A DNA stretch of 42,699 bases from Pseudomonas sp. WS 5079 (GCF_012985465.1 NZ_JAAQWN010000017.1:1-42699), one strand, 5' to 3'; positions 1 through 9,328 are shown, counted from the stretch's first letter. Translations and numbers: made by a program. The notes: generated by a model from the letters alone, not told the origin.

Positions 1-1910
1 GCCAGTCGCAGCTGCATTTCGCCGGCAAGTCGGCGTCGTGCGCCAGCCTGATCGGCCTGATGGGGCTGGGCATTGGTGAGCAGGACGAGGTACAGGTCAC
101 CTGCCTGGGCAAGGATTGCGACGCGGCGTTACAGGCATTGGTCGCGGCCTTATCCGTCGTCATTAAAGAAGAACACCACGTCCCGGCCATCGTCGTTCCA
201 CGCCGGGCAAACAGTGAAGCCGGTGTGCTGCAAGGTGTGTGTGCTGCGCCGGGACTGGTCTACGGGCCGCTGTTTCGCCTGACTGGTATCGAACTGCCGG
301 CCGACACCGGCAACCATTCTGCCGACGAACAACTGCAACGCCTGAACGCAGCGTTGGATCAAGTGCGCAGCGAAATCCGCACGACACTGAAGCATGCCCG
401 CCAGCGTAAGAACGTCGAGGAAGAGGAGATCTTCGCGGCGCATCTCGCCTTGCTGGAGGACCCAACACTGCTGGAGGCGGCTACCGGCGCCATCGAAAAC
501 GGCAGCGCCGCTACCCACGCCTGGCGCGATGCGATCCAGGCGCAATGCGGGGTGTTGCTGGCCTTGGGTAAACCACTGTTCGCCGAGCGTTCAAACGATC
601 TACGGGATCTGCAACAACGCGTATTGCGAGCTTTGCTCGGTGAAGCCTGGCAATTCGGATTGCCTGCCGGCGCGATCGTCAGCGCCCACGAGTTGACGCC
701 GTCTGACCTGCTGCAATTGAGTGCCCAGAAGGCTGCCGGCCTCTGCATGGCCGAAGGCGGTGCGACTTCCCATGTGGCGATTCTGGCTCGTGGCAAAGGC
801 TTGCCGTGTGTGGTAGCGCTGGGCGCCGAAGTACTCGATGTTTCCCAAGGCCAACGGGTGGTGCTCGACGCCGTCAACGGGCGCCTGGAACTGGAACCCA
901 CCGAAGCACGCCGCGCCGAAGTGCACCAGATTCGCGACGCACAGAAGCTGCGTCGCCAACAGCAACAGGCCCAGGCCCAACAGCCGGCGAACACCATTGA
1001 TGGCACGACCATCGAAGTGGCCGCCAACGTTGCCTCCAGCGCCGAAGCCCAGGTTGCTTTTGAGAGCGGCGCCGATGGCGTCGGCCTGCTGCGCACCGAA
1101 TTTCTCTTCGTCGACCGCCGCACCGCGCCGGATGAGCAGGAACAGCGCCAGGCCTACCAAGCTGTGCTGGATGCCATGGGCGACAAGTCCGTGATCATCC
1201 GCACCATCGATGTGGGCGGCGATAAGCAGCTTGATTATCTGCCGCTGCCGGTCGAAACCAACCCGGTGTTGGGCTTGCGCGGTATTCGCCTGGCTCAGGT
1301 CCGCCCTGAGGTGCTCGACCAGCAACTGCGTGCCCTGCTGCAAGTAAGCCCGCTGGCGCGTTGCCGCATCCTGCTGCCGATGGTCAGCGAAGTCGACGAG
1401 TTGCTGCACATCCGCCAGCGCTTCGATGAGCTGTGCAAAGAGCTGGAACTGACCCAGCGCCCCGAACTAGGAGTGATGATCGAAGTGCCCGCCGCTGCGT
1501 TGATGGCCGAGCAACTGGCCAAGCACGCGGACTTCCTGTCCATTGGCACCAATGACCTGTCCCAGTACACCCTGGCCATGGACCGCGACCACGCCGGCCT
1601 CGCCGCGCGGGTCGATGCGTTGCACCCGGCGCTGCTGCGGCTGATCGCCCAGACCTGTGCCGGTGCGGCCAAGCACGGGCGTTGGGTCGGCGTGTGCGGA
1701 GCCCTCGCCTCCGACCCGCTGGCCACCCCGGTGCTGGTCGGTCTGGGCGTCAGCGAGCTGTCGGTGAGCTCGCCGCAGATCGGTGAAATCAAGGACCGCG
1801 TCCGCCACCTGGACGCGGCGCAATGCCGGCAACTGAGCCAAGGCCTGCTCGACCTGAGCAGTGCCAAAGCCGTCCGCCAAGCCTGTCAACACCACTGGCC
1901 GCTGAGCTGA
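1..1910 (+). CDS. nagF: PTS multiphosphoryl transfer protein (HPr-EI part), 5' end outside window
   Basis: Passes phosphate from PEP through enzyme I and HPr to the sugar permease encoded next. The reading frame is open from base 3, so the gene starts before the window. The first ~50 codons are the end of an HPr domain (GKSASCASLIGLMGLGIG), followed by a full enzyme I: the phosphohistidine motif GGATSHVAILARGKG (His codon at 771-773), the PEP-binding domain with TEFLFVDR, NPVLGLRGIR and GTNDLSQYTLAMDRD, and the C-terminal GVCGALASDP with the catalytic Cys. The EIIA domain expected at the N-terminus of the Pseudomonas fused form is not visible. It is followed 25 bp later by nagE, the arrangement known for the Pseudomonas GlcNAc system. 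Assignment to GlcNAc and not fructose rests on the neighbour. Confidence 0.9.
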   Translation, partial: QSQLHFAGKSASCASLIGLMGLGIGEQDEVQVTCLGKDCDAALQALVAALSVVIKEEHHVPAIVVPRRANSEAGVLQGVCAAPGLVYGPLFRLTGIELPADTGNHSADEQLQRLNAALDQVRSEIRTTLKHARQRKNVEEEEIFAAHLALLEDPTLLEAATGAIENGSAATHAWRDAIQAQCGVLLALGKPLFAERSNDLRDLQQRVLRALLGEAWQFGLPAGAIVSAHELTPSDLLQLSAQKAAGLCMAEGGATSHVAILARGKGLPCVVALGAEVLDVSQGQRVVLDAVNGRLELEPTEARRAEVHQIRDAQKLRRQQQQAQAQQPANTIDGTTIEVAANVASSAEAQVAFESGADGVGLLRTEFLFVDRRTAPDEQEQRQAYQAVLDAMGDKSVIIRTIDVGGDKQLDYLPLPVETNPVLGLRGIRLAQVRPEVLDQQLRALLQVSPLARCRILLPMVSEVDELLHIRQRFDELCKELELTQRPELGVMIEVPAAALMAEQLAKHADFLSIGTNDLSQYTLAMDRDHAGLAARVDALHPALLRLIAQTCAGAAKHGRWVGVCGALASDPLATPVLVGLGVSELSVSSPQIGEIKDRVRHLDAAQCRQLSQGLLDLSSAKAVRQACQHHWPLS

Positions 1911-1935
1911 TAACAACAACAAAAGGAGACATGCC

Positions 1936-3642
1936 ATGTATCAACATTTCATCGAAGGCCTGCAACGCCTGGGCCGGGCACTCATGCTGCCGATCGCGAT
2001 CCTGCCGATCGCCGGCCTGCTGCTACGCCTGGGCGACACCGACCTGCTGAACATCGCGGTGATGCACGACGCCGGGCAGGCAATTTTCGCCAACCTCGCG
2101 CTGATCTTCGCCATCGGCATCGCCGTGGGGTTCGCCCGTGACAACAACGGCACGGCGGGTTTGGCCGGTGCGATTGGTTACCTGGTGATGGTCTCCACCC
2201 TCAAGGGGATGGACACCTCCATCAACATGGGCATGCTTGCGGGTATCGCCAGTGGCTTGATGGCAGGCGGACTGTATAACCGCTTCAAGGACATCAAGTT
2301 GCCGGAGTACCTGGCGTTCTTTGGCGGGCGGCGTTTTGTGCCGATTATCACGGGGTTCAGTGCGGTTGGACTGGGGGTGATCTTTGGTTTGATCTGGGCG
2401 CCGATCCAGCACGGTATTGACAGCTTCGGCGTGCTGCTGATGGAAAGCGGCAGCCTCGGCGCGTTTGTGTTTGGGGTGGTCAACCGCCTGCTGATCGTCA
2501 CTGGCCTGCACCACATCCTCAACAATATGGCGTGGTTTGTGTTCGGCACCTTTACCGATCCGGTGACCGGCGCCGTGGTCACTGGCGACCTCGCCCGCTA
2601 CTTCGCGGGCGACCCCAAAGGCGGCCAGTTCATGACCGGCATGTTCCCGGTGATGCTGTTCGGCCTGCCCGCTGCCTGCTTGGCGATGTACCGCAACGCC
2701 CTGCCTGAACGCCGCAAAGTCATGGGCGGGATTTTCCTGTCGATGGCGCTGACCTCGTTCTTGACCGGAGTGACTGAGCCGGTTGAATTCGCGTTCATGT
2801 TCCTCGCGCCATTCCTGTATCTGGTCCATGCGGTGCTGACGGGCCTGTCGATGGCTGTCACCAATATGCTGGATATCCACCTGGGCTTTACCTTCGCCGC
2901 AGGGGTTATCGACATGGTGCTGGGTTGGGGCAAGTCCACCAATGGCTGGTTGGTGTTTCCTGTGGGGTTGGCTTACGCGGTGATCTACTACAGCGTGTTC
3001 AACTACTGCATTCGTCGGTTCAACCTGAAGACGCCGGGGCGTGAAGATATCCAGGTGGTACAGGCCGAAGCGATGAGTGATAACCAGCGGGCCAGTGCCT
3101 ATATCCGCGCCCTGGGCGGCGCCGCCAACCTGCTCAGCGTCGGCGCCTGCACCACCCGTCTGCGCCTGGACATGGTCGACCGCAACAAGGCGGTGGACGC
3201 GGAGCTGAAGGCACTCGGCGCGATAGCTGTTGTGCGGCCAGGGAGCGGCGGGAGTTTGCAGGTGGTGGTCGGGCCGATGGCGGATTGCATTGCTGATGAA
3301 ATTCGGTTGGCCATGCCTTCGTTTGTTGCCAGAGCACCTGTGTCGGTCGTGCCCTTGGATAAGCAGGTGGCGGTGACTGTGCAGGAGGCCGAGAAATGGC
3401 TGAGTGCTTTGGGTGGCAGGGGGAATGTGCGGCAGTTGGAAGCGGTGGCGATGACGCGGTTGCGGGTGGAGTTGGGGGATGAATCGGGGTTGTCCGAAGC
3501 TGATCTCACTGCGCTGGGTTGCCAAGGTGTCAGCCAACTGGAAAGCGGCGTTTGGCACCTGTTGATTGGTGACAAGGCCACAGGCTTGGGTGAGGCGCTT
3601 GAGTGCTTGGTCGGTGCTCAGCAGACCGGGGCGGGCGCTTAA
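1936..3642 (+). CDS. nagE: PTS N-acetylglucosamine-specific EIICB permease
   Basis: Imports and phosphorylates GlcNAc at the inner membrane using phosphate from the upstream EI/HPr protein. 568 aa. The N-terminal ~370 residues are a multi-span EIIC domain (HHILNNMAWFVFG, GVTEPVEFAFMFLAP typical of the glucose/GlcNAc family). An EIIB domain follows with the phospho-cysteine motif GACTTRLRLD (Cys codon 3148-3150). A second EIIB-like unit follows (residues ~475-560) in which the same motif reads AVAMTRLRVE, so the phosphorylatable Cys is replaced by Met. It begins 25 bp after nagF with a good ribosome site (AAAGGAGA). No intrinsic terminator is obvious after it. Confidence 0.93.
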   Translation: MYQHFIEGLQRLGRALMLPIAILPIAGLLLRLGDTDLLNIAVMHDAGQAIFANLALIFAIGIAVGFARDNNGTAGLAGAIGYLVMVSTLKGMDTSINMGMLAGIASGLMAGGLYNRFKDIKLPEYLAFFGGRRFVPIITGFSAVGLGVIFGLIWAPIQHGIDSFGVLLMESGSLGAFVFGVVNRLLIVTGLHHILNNMAWFVFGTFTDPVTGAVVTGDLARYFAGDPKGGQFMTGMFPVMLFGLPAACLAMYRNALPERRKVMGGIFLSMALTSFLTGVTEPVEFAFMFLAPFLYLVHAVLTGLSMAVTNMLDIHLGFTFAAGVIDMVLGWGKSTNGWLVFPVGLAYAVIYYSVFNYCIRRFNLKTPGREDIQVVQAEAMSDNQRASAYIRALGGAANLLSVGACTTRLRLDMVDRNKAVDAELKALGAIAVVRPGSGGSLQVVVGPMADCIADEIRLAMPSFVARAPVSVVPLDKQVAVTVQEAEKWLSALGGRGNVRQLEAVAMTRLRVELGDESGLSEADLTALGCQGVSQLESGVWHLLIGDKATGLGEALECLVGAQQTGAGA

Positions 3643-3903
3643 AGGGGTGGTATGCCCAAACCGCCGAAATTTCCGTCGGGCCTATAAATGCGTGTTTTGA
3701 GATTGGATGGCGTTGCAGCGTTTTTTTGACCTCAATCAACGACGGCATCAAAAACGCGGACTACTTCAGATCTCCCTTAGGGAGACGTTGATTTATACAA
3801 AAAATCAGTTGTTGACCCCTGATAAGTCAAGGCCTCCCTAGGCTCCGCTTCTCTGCTTTAGCCCGCTATTCAGAGGAGTATTGAAAATGACGAGAGGAGC
3901 AAA

Positions 3904-4665
3904 ATGAAAAAAATCTTAATTGTTAATGCCGATGACTTTGGCATGAGCAAAGGCCAGAACTACGGGATAGTTGAGTCCTATAATAACGGCATCGTCACTT
4001 CGACAACCGCCATGGTTACCTCTCCTTATGCGTTACACGCAGCTGAACTGAGTCAGAAAAACCCAGGTTTAGGCGTCGGGCTTCACGTTGTTTTGACCTA
4101 TGGACGTCCGTTAACGGCTATGAAAAGTCTGGTTAATGAAGCCGGGGATCTAGGTAAATGGTTGTGGGAATATGCAGAAAAGGGAATGCTGAAACCCGCA
4201 GAGATAGCAGTTGAATTAAATGCGCAATTTGAGAAGTTCATAGAGGTTTTTGGGAAGGTCCCTACACATTTGGACAGCCATCATTTTGTGCATATGCTGC
4301 CAGAAATTTATCCCGTGGTTGAGAGCTTCGCAAGCAGCAAATCATTGCCTTTGCGGATAGATCGCACTGAAGCTAAAAAATTTAATATTCAAGTAAGTAC
4401 TTCCCGCTCCACCAATTATTTCGATTCCAGTTTTTATGGAGAGGCCGTTTCAGAGGCGCTTATCCTGCAAATACTAGAGAATGCCGATAAGAGAGGTGAT
4501 ATGAGTCTTGAGATAATGTGTCACCCCGCATTTTTAGATGAAGTCATTCTAAAGAGTTCATATTGCTACCCCCGGATTAAAGAAGTTGATGTTTTGACCT
4601 CCCTAGCGCTCAGGAAAGAAATCATATCCTGCGGATATAGCTTGGAAAACTACTCTTCGATCTGA
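3904..4665 (+). CDS. chbG: ChbG/YdjC-family carbohydrate deacetylase
   Basis: Family members remove one acetyl group from chitooligosaccharides or related N-acetyl sugars in the cytoplasm. 253 aa, the usual family length. Visible motifs are NADDFGMS near the N-terminus (metal-binding Asp pair), GVGLHVVLTYGRPL, HLDSHHFVHM (metal-binding His) and MCHPAF near residue 206. Start ATG follows GAGAGGAGCAAA. Base composition is clearly more AT-rich than the flanking Pseudomonas genes and uses codons such as AAA/AAT/TTA freely, pointing to acquisition. Its place after the GlcNAc PTS makes an N-acetyl sugar substrate plausible, but co-transcription is unlikely across the 261-bp gap. Substrate is inferred only. 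Confidence 0.85.
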   Translation: MKKILIVNADDFGMSKGQNYGIVESYNNGIVTSTTAMVTSPYALHAAELSQKNPGLGVGLHVVLTYGRPLTAMKSLVNEAGDLGKWLWEYAEKGMLKPAEIAVELNAQFEKFIEVFGKVPTHLDSHHFVHMLPEIYPVVESFASSKSLPLRIDRTEAKKFNIQVSTSRSTNYFDSSFYGEAVSEALILQILENADKRGDMSLEIMCHPAFLDEVILKSSYCYPRIKEVDVLTSLALRKEIISCGYSLENYSSI

Positions 4666-4702
4666 AGATTTCAAATCGGCCTAAAAATATCCGGAGGATC
4701 AG

Positions 4703-6532
4703 GTGATCTTGACGAATAAACCTTATTTAACTGAGATAACATTTTATCCTGTTAAATCGACTGGTGGAATTAGCCAATCACAAGTGTGGGTTGAGAAGCA
4801 GGGGATTGCGTTCGATCGCCGCTTTATGGTGGCGCGTGAAGATGGCGAGATGATAACGGCCCGTGAGTTCCCGCAGTTACTTAATATAACCGCTACGCTA
4901 TTTGCGGAGGGGTTATATTTAACCTGTGCGCAATGTAAACGTCTCGTATTAAAGTATTCAGACTTTATGATGCTTGAGGCTGGCACCAATGTGTTCAAGG
5001 ATAACTTTATTGCCTTTACTACTACCGATGAGGCGAATCAATGGTTTTCGGCTATTTTGAGTGCCCCGGTGCAACTGCTTTATACCGGTGAACAATCAAA
5101 TAGAACGCGTGAGGCTATTCCATTTAACATCAGTTTCGCTGACGGTTACCCTTTGCTTATCATCAGTGAGGCCTCTTTGGCCGCGCTGAATGAGCGCAGC
5201 ATTGAGAATGTCTCAATGACCCATTTTAGACCTAATCTAGTGGTCAGTGGAACGAATGCTTTCGATGAAGATAGCTGGAAGCGAATTCGTATTGGTGCCG
5301 TTATCTTTGAGGGAGTTAAACCCTGCACGCGATGTATTCTCACAACGATTGATCCGAAAAGCACAACCTTCGATGCAAAAAAAGAGCCGTTAAAAACACT
5401 GTCTGAATTCATAAGCGATGAACAAGGAAATATTAAATTCGGGCATAATCTTGTTGCCCTCAACGAAGGAGTGATTAGAGTAGGAGATTTTATTGAGGTT
5501 TTAGAAGAGAAGCCCCGGGAGGTATTTAACGCCAGTACCACTAAAAGCCTAAGTCTGATTTGTGTTAAGCGGGAGAACGTCTCTCACGATATTTGTACTT
5601 TCTGGTTTGAATCTGGAAACGGCAATTTACTCCCCTCATACCTTCCAGGGCAACATCTTCCTATAACACTTAAAATAGACGGTCAGTATTTCACGCGTCG
5701 CTATACGCTATCGTCAACACCTTCACGCGCGGGACTATATGCAATATCGGTAAAACGAGCACCCGATGGGCGTGTCTCGAACTGGTTACATGACCACTTG
5801 CAGGTGGGGCACAAGTTAGCTATCGAATCACCTGCCGGTGAATTCTATCTCGATATTACTGCTGATAAGCTTTTATTGCTTGCTGCGGGCAGCGGTATCA
5901 CACCAATGATTTCTATGCTGCGTTACCTCTATGATAATAAAAGGCATATTGATATTTATCTCTACTATCAATGCCGTACTCGGGAGGACATAGCTTTTAA
6001 ATCAGAGATTGATTATCTTCAGAGCGTTAACCCCAATCTAAAAATTATTATCGCATTAACCCGGCCTGATGAGTTATGGGGCGGGCCAAAGCGACGCCTA
6101 GATACTCAGTTGCTCAAGGGGATTCCTAAGGTAAACGAGCGGCAGGTATTTGCCTGTGGTCCTGATGAATTCATGAAATATGCTAAGCGTGAATTATTGA
6201 TACTCGGTGTGCCTAAGTCACATTATCATCAAGAAACGTTCAATATTGCTATTGTTCCTCAAGCTGAGTTTAGGTCCGTTAACCTGATGGTCAATGGAGT
6301 CGCCTTCTTAGGCGATAATCAGCAGCCTTTATTGCTTCAAGCTGAGCAAGCGGGTGTGCAATTACCTTATGGATGTCGGGCAGGGTTTTGTAGGCAATGT
6401 AAAGTTAGAGTCGTTTCTGGATTCGTTGACCAACAAAGTGCATCAGCGTTATCTGCAGAAGAACAACTGAGCAATCATGTCTTGACCTGCTGTGCGGTTC
6501 CATTAACAGACTTGGTAGTGGAATCTGCGTGA
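4703..6532 (+). CDS. MOSC / ferredoxin-reductase / 2Fe-2S ferredoxin fusion oxidoreductase
   Basis: 609-aa three-module protein. Residues ~1-270 are a YcbX-type MOSC N-terminal barrel and MOSC domain with the cysteine-bearing motif PCTRCILTTIDP near 205-216 (molybdenum-cofactor binding in the family). Residues ~275-510 are an FNR-type reductase: RRYTLSSTPS (FAD, ~331) and LLAAGSGITPMISMLRYL (NAD, ~393). Residues ~520-609 are a plant-type ferredoxin with CRAGFCRQC at ~559 and a last Cys in LTCC. E. coli YcbX has MOSC plus ferredoxin without the reductase, so this looks like a self-sufficient version able to use NAD(P)H directly for reducing N-hydroxylated compounds; that role is inferred. Start is GTG behind CCGGAGGATCAG. 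AT-rich like chbG, 37 bp upstream, probably the same acquired unit. Confidence 0.85.
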   Translation: MILTNKPYLTEITFYPVKSTGGISQSQVWVEKQGIAFDRRFMVAREDGEMITAREFPQLLNITATLFAEGLYLTCAQCKRLVLKYSDFMMLEAGTNVFKDNFIAFTTTDEANQWFSAILSAPVQLLYTGEQSNRTREAIPFNISFADGYPLLIISEASLAALNERSIENVSMTHFRPNLVVSGTNAFDEDSWKRIRIGAVIFEGVKPCTRCILTTIDPKSTTFDAKKEPLKTLSEFISDEQGNIKFGHNLVALNEGVIRVGDFIEVLEEKPREVFNASTTKSLSLICVKRENVSHDICTFWFESGNGNLLPSYLPGQHLPITLKIDGQYFTRRYTLSSTPSRAGLYAISVKRAPDGRVSNWLHDHLQVGHKLAIESPAGEFYLDITADKLLLLAAGSGITPMISMLRYLYDNKRHIDIYLYYQCRTREDIAFKSEIDYLQSVNPNLKIIIALTRPDELWGGPKRRLDTQLLKGIPKVNERQVFACGPDEFMKYAKRELLILGVPKSHYHQETFNIAIVPQAEFRSVNLMVNGVAFLGDNQQPLLLQAEQAGVQLPYGCRAGFCRQCKVRVVSGFVDQQSASALSAEEQLSNHVLTCCAVPLTDLVVESA

Positions 6533-6812
6533 CTTGAGGTATAGAAATTTCAAACTTCCAGCTTATGGAGAAAATGCTGCTCTCTGCGCATATCGAGGAT
6601 CGACTGCCGGGCAACACCCCGTACGGCTCAGCAGAAAGGACGCTGTTTTTGCTGGGCGTGATGAATACCCGTAGCTACACGCGAGTCGTCTTTGTTCAGT
6701 TTGAATGAGCAGCTTACTGGACATCCATGTGATTGGTAAAACACGACTAGGGGCTGAGCTTTTACGTAGTCCTAGAAGTGCTACAGTCCCGCCAAACCAT
6801 AGAGGGAACGAC

Positions 6813-6998
6813 ATGCGGATTTTTATAGCGGCGGTAGCGGTGGTGTTGCTGGCGGGGTGCGCTTCGAGTTACGTTGATATTCCAAAGCCCCACGAAACTC
6901 AAGAGTGCATGACCTACAGGTCAATGATGACCGCGCCTATGGCGCCGGATGCGATGCAACGATTGAAGGCAGCGTGCGAGCATTCGAGATATCAGTAG
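6813..6998 (+). CDS. small lipoprotein
   Basis: 61-aa lipoprotein precursor. The ATG at 6813 follows AGAGGGAACGAC and opens a typical type II signal: MRIFIAAVAVVLLAGCASS, with lipobox LAGC and Cys16 as the lipidated residue. The longer open frame from 6705 would hide this signal and lacks a ribosome site. The mature part is ~46 residues with two further Cys and no family I recognise. Cell location is the inner leaflet of the outer membrane or the inner membrane; function unknown. Confidence 0.8.
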   Translation: MRIFIAAVAVVLLAGCASSYVDIPKPHETQECMTYRSMMTAPMAPDAMQRLKAACEHSRYQ

Positions 6999-7026
6999 CT
7001 TTCGAGTTGCGCTGTGGCAGCCAACC

Positions 7027-7049
7027 GCCCAACTAGCGCCGGGCTTTTT
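7027..7049 (+). terminator. intrinsic terminator after the lipoprotein gene
   Basis: GCCC / GGGC stem with a 10-base loop followed directly by TTTTT, 28 bp after the lipoprotein stop codon. Short stem, so efficiency is uncertain. Confidence 0.5.
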
Positions 7050-7127
7050 GCATCTGGCGCTATCGACTGTTATCGCATCAATGGGTGCCTCATACTGAGG
7101 CTGAGTGGTTAAGGAAGCCTCTTAGCC

Positions 7128-7691
7128 TTACGTGAACTGTGCGATCACTTCGTCCGATGACATAACATCGGCATATTCATCACCAAGTATTGCCAAGGTT
7201 AGGTCGTAAACAGTTTTGGCGTCCCAGGTCTTTCCATTCGCCCCGACGACGGGCACAGCAGTTGTGGCGTTTGAGGGAAGAATGATGCTGTATCCGAGTG
7301 CTTTGCCCGCACGGACCGTGGCATCCATGCTGTTATGAATGACGACCCCCGTTAGCACCAACTGCTTTGCTTTCATCCCTTTGAGAGTGGCGTCCAACTC
7401 GGTGCCAATGAAGGCGCAGTTTTCGTGTTTGATGATGACGACTTCTCCCTTTATCGGGGCAACGACTTCCTTGATGCCATTCCACGGGCCATGGACGTAA
7501 TAACTAGATGTAGGAGTTTGTTCATCGTGCTTCACGTGCAGAACTGGCCAGTCGTTTGATCGCCATAGATCAAGAAGGCGTTGGATTACCGCCATGTACC
7601 CAGGATTATTTTTTCCGTCCCAATTCGGGCGGTCAATGGCGTCTTGAACGTCAAGGATAACCAGGGGGATAGGGCTGGGTTGATCCTTCAT
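7128..7691 (-). CDS. isochorismatase-family protein lacking the catalytic Cys
   Basis: 187 aa, isochorismatase/cysteine hydrolase fold: N-terminal VILDVQ carries the conserved Asp, HVKHDE and the later strands fit the family, and the nucleophile region reads TGVVIHNSMDATVRAG. In most family members this region is TGV-x-T-x-x-C-V-x-x-T-x-R; here the Cys position is Ser. Enzymes of the PhzD type also lack the Cys and use acid/base chemistry, so activity may be retained but is not nicotinamidase-like by default. Overlaps by 41 bp the end of the small gene upstream. Substrate unknown. Confidence 0.8.
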   Translation of the reverse strand: MKDQPSPIPLVILDVQDAIDRPNWDGKNNPGYMAVIQRLLDLWRSNDWPVLHVKHDEQTPTSSYYVHGPWNGIKEVVAPIKGEVVIIKHENCAFIGTELDATLKGMKAKQLVLTGVVIHNSMDATVRAGKALGYSIILPSNATTAVPVVGANGKTWDAKTVYDLTLAILGDEYADVMSSDEVIAQFT

Positions 7692-7917
7692 GTGATTTCA
7701 GTTCCTTCAGGTGGGGCGAGCGGATTGAGCTTGCTGTAACAATCTGTTCCCAGCAACTGGTCGAACATGAATCCAACGCGTCGCGAACGTTGTCGGCTAT
7801 TTCTGTGCCACCTTGCTGCTCAACCCAGTTCGTAAGCTCCATGATGGCTGCCTCAAGGGCGAGTTGGTTTTCGTTAATTTTGGACAACAGGGAAGGGAGC
7901 AGATCTGAGTTCTGCAT
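7651..7917 (-). CDS. small conserved-type hypothetical protein
   Basis: 88 aa from the ATG at 7917, which has a good ribosome site (GAGGAACACCG). The N-terminal 50 residues (MQNSDLLPSLLSKINENQLA, LTNWVEQQGG, NVRDALD) are helical and look like a small Pseudomonas protein family. The tail after DALDS is Ser/Cys/Pro-rich and overlaps the start of the isochorismatase-like gene by 41 bp, so the C-terminus may have been altered by a frameshift. A longer frame from 8019 has no supporting start signal. Function unknown. Confidence 0.5.
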   Translation of the reverse strand: MQNSDLLPSLLSKINENQLALEAAIMELTNWVEQQGGTEIADNVRDALDSCSTSCWEQIVTASSIRSPHLKELKSHEGSTQPYPPGYP

Positions 7918-8452
7918 CGGTGTTCCTCGTTGGAGTGAACAGCGTAGCAGTTGGGGATTAGCAACCTGCTCAAAGGAACGTCCCCTCCCGACCCAGAGTG
8001 TGTAAAAAAGTTTAGTCAAAAATGAGGTACGCGCGTTTACGTTAAATCTGAAATTTTTTGGTACGTCAGCAGTTGTTTGTTTTGCGCAGATGCAAGATTT
8101 CCAGTCTGCCTCTTAGTACGTCTCGCGTTCAAAAACGGTTTTACACAGCCTCAGCCAATAGCGGACATTTAAAGGACGAGTTCAACTGCCGTTTTGCAGA
8201 CGTGCAGAGAGCGCAATATGCCGGCTCGATTTACGCACTTGAGTTAGAGGTGGCGGCCTAGGTGGAAGGCGTTGTAACCATGTTGAATGTGCGGGCCAGT
8301 CCGCATAAAACGTATGTGTTTGATGACTTCAAGTTGAACGCTTCCTCGCTTGGAGTCGCATGACCGTAGGGCCAAATTCCAAGCAGCAAACGTTTGAACT
8401 GGCTTACATCATTGAATTTGACACTGGATAACGGTGTAAGGCCCGTTCCTGG
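7918..8452. other. intergenic, no supported gene
   Basis: About 535 bp. The only frames open beyond 50 codons have odd composition and no ribosome site; the longest (8058-8261, +) is Arg/Ser-rich without family character. I see no RNA gene, repeat array or mobile element. Confidence 0.5.
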
Positions 8453-9328
8453 CTATAGTTTAGCCAACAGTTTGCTCAGCTCACGCTTTGCAGCTTCACC
8501 CGAATGTGCGCGCTCAAGCAAACGGTAGGTCATTGACTTGTACATTTCAACGGCCTCGGGAGACGAGGTTACGCTGGCGATGCCGGTGTGAATATTGGGC
8601 AGTTCGCCGAGGCGATAGGGGCTGACAGCGACATAGCTGGTGTGCGCTTGCTCGAAAATCTGGAAGGTTGCACTGGGCAGGGTTTCGTCGATCAGGTAAA
8701 TATTGAATCGCGAGCCTTCGCTACCGATCTTGTCAATCAGGTGCTCGACTTCGCGTCGCGCCAGCAGTGAGCGCTCCATCCTTACGCTGGGTGGCAGATC
8801 GAGCCGACCGACGAGACCGATGTGCAAGTAACGCTCAATCTGGCGCAGACTGATGATCGACTGCACTTCAAATTTCTGTTTTGAAAAGGTCGCCTTACGT
8901 TCGTTGAGAATCTCAAGAATTTGCGCCTGCATGGCTGCCTGAGAGATGTCGAAATTCTCCGGTCTGGCTTCGTCGAGCATGGTCTTGAACAGTTCAGTGT
9001 AAGCGGGTGAGGTCAGAAGGTAGGAAAACGGGTCGAAATATGACTGAATGCGCACCGAACGCGCTTCCAGTTGGCGCATACGTTCGAAGTAACCCAGCGC
9101 ATTGTCGAAGTATTCGGTGTCGGACCCCAGCAGGCTGGTCAAGGACACCTTTAGTAACTGAGCCAGTCGATCCAGGGTTTCGAGTTTGACGATTTTCCCT
9201 AACTCCAGGCGATAGACCGCCGCACGGGAAATACCGAGTTTCTCGGCTACCTGATCGGCGTTCAATTGGCGACCGATGCGGTATGCCCGAAGACGCTCAC
9301 CGATGGCTTGGTAGTCGATTTGGCTCAC
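8453..9328 (-). CDS. XRE-family transcriptional regulator of the orotate-type locus
   Basis: 291 aa from the GTG at 9328. An HTH_XRE domain occupies residues ~5-65 (RLRAYRIGRQLNADQVAEKLGISRAAVYRLE) and a long C-terminal region ~75-290 without recognised motif probably senses a ligand. I chose GTG because GGAG lies 5 bp upstream and the helix-turn-helix then starts at once; the longer frame from ATG 9376 adds 16 residues without a good site. Transcribed away from the Tsx/MFS/PyrKD operon; a motif shared with that operon's promoters (see 9453-9488) lies between. I infer it controls the locus and itself; repressor or activator cannot be told. Confidence 0.82.
   Translation of the reverse strand: MSQIDYQAIGERLRAYRIGRQLNADQVAEKLGISRAAVYRLELGKIVKLETLDRLAQLLKVSLTSLLGSDTEYFDNALGYFERMRQLEARSVRIQSYFDPFSYLLTSPAYTELFKTMLDEARPENFDISQAAMQAQILEILNERKATFSKQKFEVQSIISLRQIERYLHIGLVGRLDLPPSVRMERSLLARREVEHLIDKIGSEGSRFNIYLIDETLPSATFQIFEQAHTSYVAVSPYRLGELPNIHTGIASVTSSPEAVEMYKSMTYRLLERAHSGEAAKRELSKLLAKL

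Noticed and set aside
2023..3558. 511-codon open frame antisense to nagE
   Set aside because: Mirror of a high-GC coding sequence; His/Gln/Arg-rich product without family character or ribosome site.
3771..3785. TCTCCCTTAGGGAGA palindrome after nagE as a terminator or operator
   Set aside because: Short stem, no T tract, single copy; nothing ties it to a function.
8058..8261. 67-codon plus-strand frame
   Set aside because: No ribosome site, composition not coding-like, no recognisable family.
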